Assembly: GCF_003711515.1 (NCBI RefSeq)
Contig: NW_021167079.1
Span: 361,471 to 425,470, forward strand
Reading direction: 5' to 3'
DNA: 64,000 nt
Source of the DNA: Sodiomyces alkalinus F11
Lineage: Eukaryota; Ascomycota; Sordariomycetes; Glomerellales; Plectosphaerellaceae
Made by a program: the position numbers and the translations under genes. This document shows positions 58,160-64,000 of the stretch, piece after piece (the stretch's first letter is position 1; the number at the start of each line of letters is the position of its first letter). The notes beneath the pieces were generated by a model. The model was not told the origin of the DNA, made no database searches, and was given only the letters and a program-made list of their open reading frames with translations.

Positions 58160-58695
58160 TATTACGGCCGGCCGCCTAACATAGACCAACCCCATAGGTA
58201 CACTGGTGTATATCCCACGGGACGGCCCTAGACAGGGGACAGCACAGGGTGACTTAGGGAGTCACGTGCTAAGTCACGTGTTACCAGGTACGGAGGTACT
58301 TAGTATACCGTCCGGGACGGACCGGGGTCGATTATTCCGACGAAGTAACTAATAAGTGATCGGTTATAACAGAATCACCTAGGCATAGCGACCACGTAAG
58401 GAATAGTCACTACGGGTAAGGAGGCACTATCACTATATAAACCAGAATATCCTAGGTCTTACTTCTACTAGAGAATAAGATATCGATTAATCTAAGTCTT
58501 TACCTAGACTATTAGTCTACGCTTAACTCTACCTTATAAAGAAGACGCCTAGTCTTTACGATATAACTACGACTAGATACTACGAATAATAGTTACTGCT
58601 CTTTAGTTAATATCCTCTTCTTATTTTAAACTAAAACCCCGACGCTAGTCCCCTATTATCCGCTATACTATAAAGGACCGGAAGCCGTCGTAATA
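58160..58695 (+). repeat. 5' LTR of gypsy-2
   Basis: The LTR runs TATTACGG...CGTAATA, the RIP form of TGTTACGG...CGTAACA. It includes two CACGTG boxes (58264-58269 and 58276-58281), unmutated despite their CA and TG. It is followed by TTTTAATCGATCC. The upstream 5 bases GACGG should be the target duplication. Confidence 0.75.
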
Positions 58696-58739
58696 TTTTA
58701 ATCGATCCTGTTCGGTAAGCTAACCTTAATAGCTAATAA

Positions 58740-59950
58740 GCAGTACGCCCGAAGCAGAAGCTACTTCGCCTAAGGAAGAAGAAGTCACTTTATCTGAAGA
58801 AGAATTATCGTCTGAAGAATCCAGTTCCTCCGACGAAGAGGAAGGACTAGAATAACCTTAACAAGACGACGAAGTAGCCAGTAATCACTCTTCTAATATA
58901 TCGAATAATAACCGTACCACGAACGCTATAAGCACCGCGACGCCTACTACTACTACTAAAAGAAGTAATAACCTTTAGCAGATTCGCGATATAATCACTT
59001 AGCTTTAGGGGGAGAATATAACCCTAAGAGCTTAGTTAAACTATCCTGGAATCGGGGCTAAGTATAGATACCCTATACCCCCTAAGTACGATAGGACTCG
59101 GGGATAGCTTTAGAGCTTTATTACTTAGCTTAGAGGCTACCTCCTATTTTACTAGGATAGTATCCGTATAGAAGAAACTAAGGTACTCTATACCGCGGCA
59201 CTCCTTACGGGAGATACGCACGAATAGTTCGAGTCTATCCACAGAGACTACCTAGAGAATATAGGAATAGAGATCCTAAGGAAGCCCGGGACCACGGTAA
59301 TCTTTAAGAACTTCGACGTATTCGTTAAAAGACTTAACGCTATCTTCGGCTAGCCCGATAAGGAATAAGTCGCGGCCGAATAACTAAGCTAGCTATATTA
59401 GACTAAGTTAGCTACGGACTATACTATAAGCTTCTAGTAAATCTCGTTAAAGCTTAGCTACCCGGATAAGCCCCTTATAGATTAGTACTACTAAGGACTT
59501 AAGGAAGAAGTAAAGGACGAACTATACCGATTAGACTAACCTAAGACGTTTAGCGAATACACCGTAATAGTAATTCGTATCGATAACCGGAACTATAAAT
59601 AACGCTATTAGAAAAAGTATTAAATAAGCGTTCCGTTCTACACGGCTAATTCGAAGAAAAAATAATCACACCTACGCTAGTTCAGAAACACCTTATATAG
59701 ATACTATAGTAGACCTATAAAGCTCGATAACATTAACCGATAAAGCGATAAGCAGGGTAAAAGGGATATAACGAAAGTTAAGTATTATAACTATAATAGG
59801 CTAGATTACTACGCACGCGACTATTATAAGCCTAAGAAAGAATAACCGTAACGATAAGCAAATACGATCAAGAAAGAAAGACCCTAGAAGGAAATTAACG
59901 CTATTAGATACCTGGAAATTTATAGAGACGAAATACTATATATTAACCTC
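58740..59950 (+). pseudogene. gypsy-2 gag relic
   Basis: The frame opens with an acidic EEEVTLSEEELSSEESSSSDEEE region, then a Gag core from about 58990 to 59600 containing YPIPPKYDRTRG and FVKRLNAIFG. The zinc knuckle at about 59784-59840 has Tyr in place of the first two Cys and of the His (YYNYNRLDYYARDYY). Stops at Gln/Trp sites are frequent. Confidence 0.78.
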
Positions 59951-60839
59951 TATTAGGTAACCTGCTAGATAACTATTATCTAGTATACTAATCAGGGAAA
60001 GACGGAGCTAGGTATTACCCTAAAAGACCCTAGAAGATACTCGCTATAGTATTTAGTAACGAGTACGATAACGACTATAGTCTTAAGATCCCCGACTAGG
60101 ATAAGGATAAACTAGCTTTATAAACTATCGCAGAAATCCTTTAAAAATACGGATAGATAAAAGAAGAAGCTAAGAGGCAGAAGCAGATCTTAGAAATCCA
60201 GAAGGAAGGAGATCGTACCCGAAGGAGAATCGCTAAACTCGAAGAGTAAGATTAGGAAACGGAGTCTGATAGGACCCTAGATAATAACACGAACTTCCAG
60301 TATTAACCTATAGAAGTAGCCGACCTAATTAAGGAGGAAACTATCTAGCTACGGATACTTAACTAGCTTACGGAAAAACCCCTTAGATAGACCCACTAAG
60401 TTTATTTCACTAAACTTAACTTCGATAACGCCTACCGTAGGATACCTATAAATACTAGCGGGGAATAGCAGTAAACTGCACGTTAGCGACCTTACCGCGC
60501 TTAGGAAAACCGAGACACTCTTACCGACCTAATAATAAGCCTACGAGGATCGGACGATTAACCACCTAGATATAACTGCTACGGGTACCGGTTAAATAAA
60601 TATAACACTACTAGCTACGTAGTATACGCTTCTAAGAAAATCCGACGACTAGAATAAGACTAAGGAGCTTAGGAGTCACGCTTCTAAACCCTCGATAAGC
60701 GCCTACGATAGATAGAACGGCTCTTAATCCAGTACGGGTTCTTAGATAAGGAAACATCCCTCGAACACCGAGCTAAACAGGCAAAAAACTAGGAGTATAC
60801 TATCGCTAGGAGTATATAAGAGGCACTTAATAGATATAC

Positions 60840-63800
60840 TCTATAACACGTAGTAGTATAGGGCACTATTATATTAGAATACGACTTAATAAATATAAGA
60901 TAAACACACTATTAGATATAGGCGTAGCAGGAAACTTTATCTTACTAGTAGCTATGAGAAAGTTCTTTATTCCCTAGGTTAGAAAACACCTAGAAGAGGA
61001 GTATAAGGTTACTCCGTATACGGGAAAGAATTAGTCCTACGAAGAAGTTATTATTAACCAGGAGACTATATACTTTTAGGTTAAAATCCAGAATAAGACT
61101 AGAATAATAAAGTTCGATATATACGATATAGGTTATAAGGACGTTATCCTTAGCGAACTATAGTTTAATAAATAGAATCCCGATATAGACTAGAAGCTTA
61201 GCTAACTCCGGTGGCGATTAAAGAGTAAGCAGGAGACCACGAAGGAAACCTTACCCGATCCCGATATCCGTCGAAAATAGCAGAAAGACTTACTGATAAA
61301 GGAGCCTTAGGGAGACTTAGATAGCCGCTAGAAGTCAGGGACTAAGACGAAGGAAGTACGAAAGACTTTAAGATAGTAGCGACGGCATAACCACCGACAC
61401 GTAACTAATACTATTAAAGGAATCTACTAAATCGTCTAAGCAGAAAAAGGACTAATAATAAGTAATTATAATAGACTCGCTAAGGTATTACTAGAATACC
61501 GTAAATACGGAAAACTATTTACCGAAAATCTAGAAACCGGATTACCGAAATACCGACACTATAATCATAAGATACCCCTAAAGAAAGGGATATACCTAAA
61601 ATTCTTCTTAATTTACGGGCTAAACTAAAAGGAATTAGATACCTTAGAAGAATATCTTAAAGAGATACTAGTAAAAGGCTATATTAGAGTATTATAATCA
61701 CCGGCAGGATACCCGATCCTATTTATACTAAAGAAAAACGGTAAACTATAACTATATATTAATTATCGATAACTTAACGATATAACTATTAAGAACCGTT
61801 ACCCACTACCTCTTATCTTAGAAATACGAGATTAGCTAGTTAGAGCGTAATAGTTTATAGCACTCGACTTAAAAGGAGCCTATAACTTAATTAGGATTAA
61901 GGAAGGAGAAGAGTAAAAGATAGCGTTTTAGATAAAGCGAGGATATTTCGAGTACCTTATTATGCCTTTTAGACTAATAAATATACCGGTATTATTCTAA
62001 ACACTTATTAACGACGTCCTAAGGAAGTATCTAGACCACTTCGTTATAGTATACCTAAATAATATCCTAATCTTCTCTAAAACACTCGAAGAATACCGAT
62101 AACACGTTTACACGATCCTATAACTCCTATAAGACGCTAACCTATTAGTCGAACCAGGAAAAGTTTAATTCCATACGTAAAAAGTTAACTTTTTAGGTTA
62201 TACGATACGACCTAATAAGATCTATATAGATAAGGCGAAAGTCTAATACGTCTTTAAATAGCTATAACCCTAGAATATTAGCGATATTTAGTCCTTTCTC
62301 GGACTTATAAACTACTATTAACGATTTATTAAGGACTATAGTAAGATTACTATCCCCTTAACTAAAGTAACTAAAAAGGGACTCGACTTTGAATAGAACG
62401 AAAGAATAGAAGAAGTATTCTAAGCTCTTAAAGGAAGGGTTACTAGCGAACCTATCTTAGTAATACCAGACCCCGATAAAGAATACGAACTCAAAACAGA
62501 CATATCCGACTAAGCTCTAGGAGCATAACTCGGACAGCGCGACGCAGAAGGAAGACTACACCCTATAGCCTTTATATCCAAGAAACTCAGTGGACCAGAA
62601 CTTAACTATTAGATCCACGATAAAGAGCTAATAGCTATTATCGAAGCCTTTAAAGAATAGAGACCGTATCTGTCAGGGATAAGACACCCGGTATAAGTCT
62701 ACACGGATTATAAGAACCTCGCGTAATTCACTACTACTAAGGTTCTTAATAAACGATAGATCCGATAGGCAGAATTCCTAGCCGAATTTAATTTCTATAT
62801 TTAGTATATAAAAGGGAGCGAAAATAGTCGCGCAGACGCACTCAGCCGACTAGGGACACCTAACAAATCACCTAAACCATAAGCTATACTCTAATAGGAA
62901 GGAGAAGCTCTTACTCTAAAGGATAAAGAGGTAAATAGTATTAATCGGATAACCGATACTATATTTAAAGAAGTATACGCCTCGCCGATACATAGATACT
63001 AAGGAATTTACAAAATATACTACCGATTACGCTAATAATACGGCTACACAGGAACTAAAGAACGAGTCAGGGACTTTATTCGTAACTACGATATTTACTA
63101 GAAAGTAAAGAGCAGCCGATATAAACCTTACGGACTACTAAAGCCACTGCCAGTAGCAGACGGACTATAGAAATCGATTATAATAGACTTCGTGATAGGA
63201 TTTCCAGTATCTAAAGATCCAGTAACAGGAACCGCCTACGATAGCATATTCGTGATTATCGACCGATTCACAAAACACACTCTTTATATTCTATATATCA
63301 AAAACACCATAGCAGAGGAACTAGTAAGTATCTTCATCGACCGCCTAATCAGGGATCATAGCGTACCGAATAAAATTATCACGGACAGAGATAAGCTCTT
63401 TACCAGTAACTTCTAGAAAGCAGTTATAAGCTAGCTAGGAACAAAACACAAGTATTCGACAGCGTTTCACCCTATAACGGACGGATAAACCGAAATCATA
63501 AACTAAGTCCTAGAATAATACCTACGATACTACATAGGGTACGAATAAGATAATTAGGTGTAATACCTGCCACTTATATAGTTTATATATAATAGCTCGT
63601 TAAACGAGTTAATAAAGAAAACACCATTCGAAGCAAATTACGGATATATACCGATAGTATTTAGAAAACCTTTAGAAGGACTAGACGCACTAAGAGCGAT
63701 AAAAATAGTTAAAAGCATAAAAAAACTACACGAAGAACTATAAACCGACCTAGAGATAGTTAGAATACGAATAAGTAGGTACGTAAATTAATCGAGGATT

Positions 63801-64000
63801 AAGGGACTAACCCTTTCAAGGGGGGACCGCGTCTACCTTATCCGCAAAAATATCAGAATATAACGACTAAGCGATAAATTGGATTTTAAAAAATTAGGAC
63901 CGTTTAAAATCCTAGAGAAAAAGTCAGATACGAACTATATTCTATCACTACCTCCGATAATAAGGATATATAATAATTTCTATATTTCACTACTTAAACT
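60840..64000 (+). pseudogene. gypsy-2 pol relic (protease, RT, RNase H, integrase)
   Basis: Protease: LLDIGVAGNFI near 60912. RT: VKGYIRVL, SPAGYPILFILKKNGKL, ALDLKGAYNLIRI and the box YLNN at 62052-62063 for YLDD. RNase H: HPIAFISKKLSGPELNY, HDKELIAIIEAFKE and SRADALSRL. Integrase: SIIIDFVIGFPVSKD, VIIDRFTKHTLY, ITDRDKLFTSNF and TEIIN carry the DDE residues. It then runs to ILEKKSDTNYILSLPP at the window end. The part between 59950 and 60840 is probably the Gag-protease linker. The element is inactive because RT residues and many codons are lost. Confidence 0.87.

Larger units (their letters stand above)
58160..64000 (+). mobile_element. Ty3/gypsy element gypsy-2, 5' part
   Basis: The element begins with a 536-bp LTR inside the copia-1 tail and continues with gag, protease, RT, RNase H and integrase up to the window edge. 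It belongs to a different Ty3/gypsy family than gypsy-1, judged by LTR and protein sequence. RIP-type stops are common, but 63190-63420 is open and retains CA/TG sites. The 3' LTR is outside the window. Confidence 0.87.

Noticed and set aside
63192..63416. Open frame as an independent small gene
   Set aside because: It is the uninterrupted part of the gypsy-2 integrase core and is in frame with its flanks.

Overview
This window looks like a filamentous ascomycete (Pezizomycotina, probably Sordariomycetes). Genes are GC-rich, with short introns (57-128 bp) carrying CTAAC/CTGAC-type branch sites. They lie between AT-rich blocks of dead retrotransposons whose CpA and TpG dinucleotides are almost gone while CpG survives. 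That is the signature of repeat-induced point mutation (RIP). Five of the reverse transcriptases have at least one catalytic Asp changed to Asn.

Layout. 1-2962: 3' part of a copia element with its 3' LTR. 2963-5281: a small gene island with rps17 (40S eS17) and an Rtr1/RPAP2-type RNA polymerase II CTD phosphatase. 5282-33600: a nest of retroelements. A copia-1 copy (A, +) is broken in its integrase by an internally deleted copia-1 copy (B, -; 7635-32795, TSD ATACA). B contains a copia-2 element (-; 8353-30608, TSD GTATT). That element contains a full-length chromodomain Ty3/gypsy element (+; 18692-27666, 349-bp LTRs, TSD TATAC), a second copia-2 copy (+, from 8641) and a LINE relic. All three target-site duplications can be read directly. 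The gypsy element has a 195-bp assembly gap and an antisense extra reading frame between pol and its 3' LTR.

33600-57580: the main gene island. It holds a broken egt1 remnant (DinB domain only, fused to copia integrase), a secreted S28 serine peptidase, a Zn(II)2Cys6 transcription factor, a spartin/senescence-domain protein, the gamma-tubulin complex component GCP4, an unidentified Ser-rich protein, and a three-exon Bbc1-type SH3/actin-patch protein. 57581-64000: the 3' end of another copia-1 copy, interrupted by a second Ty3/gypsy element that runs off the window.

The genes are unrelated single-copy functions, with no metabolic cluster or operon. The main interest is the nested, RIP-silenced repeat block and its borders with genes: the severed egt1, the antisense ORF, a six-unit stem-loop array, and a near-perfect LTR palindrome. 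Exon boundaries come from reading splice signals and frame continuity. Retroelement domain limits are approximate because stops and substitutions are frequent.
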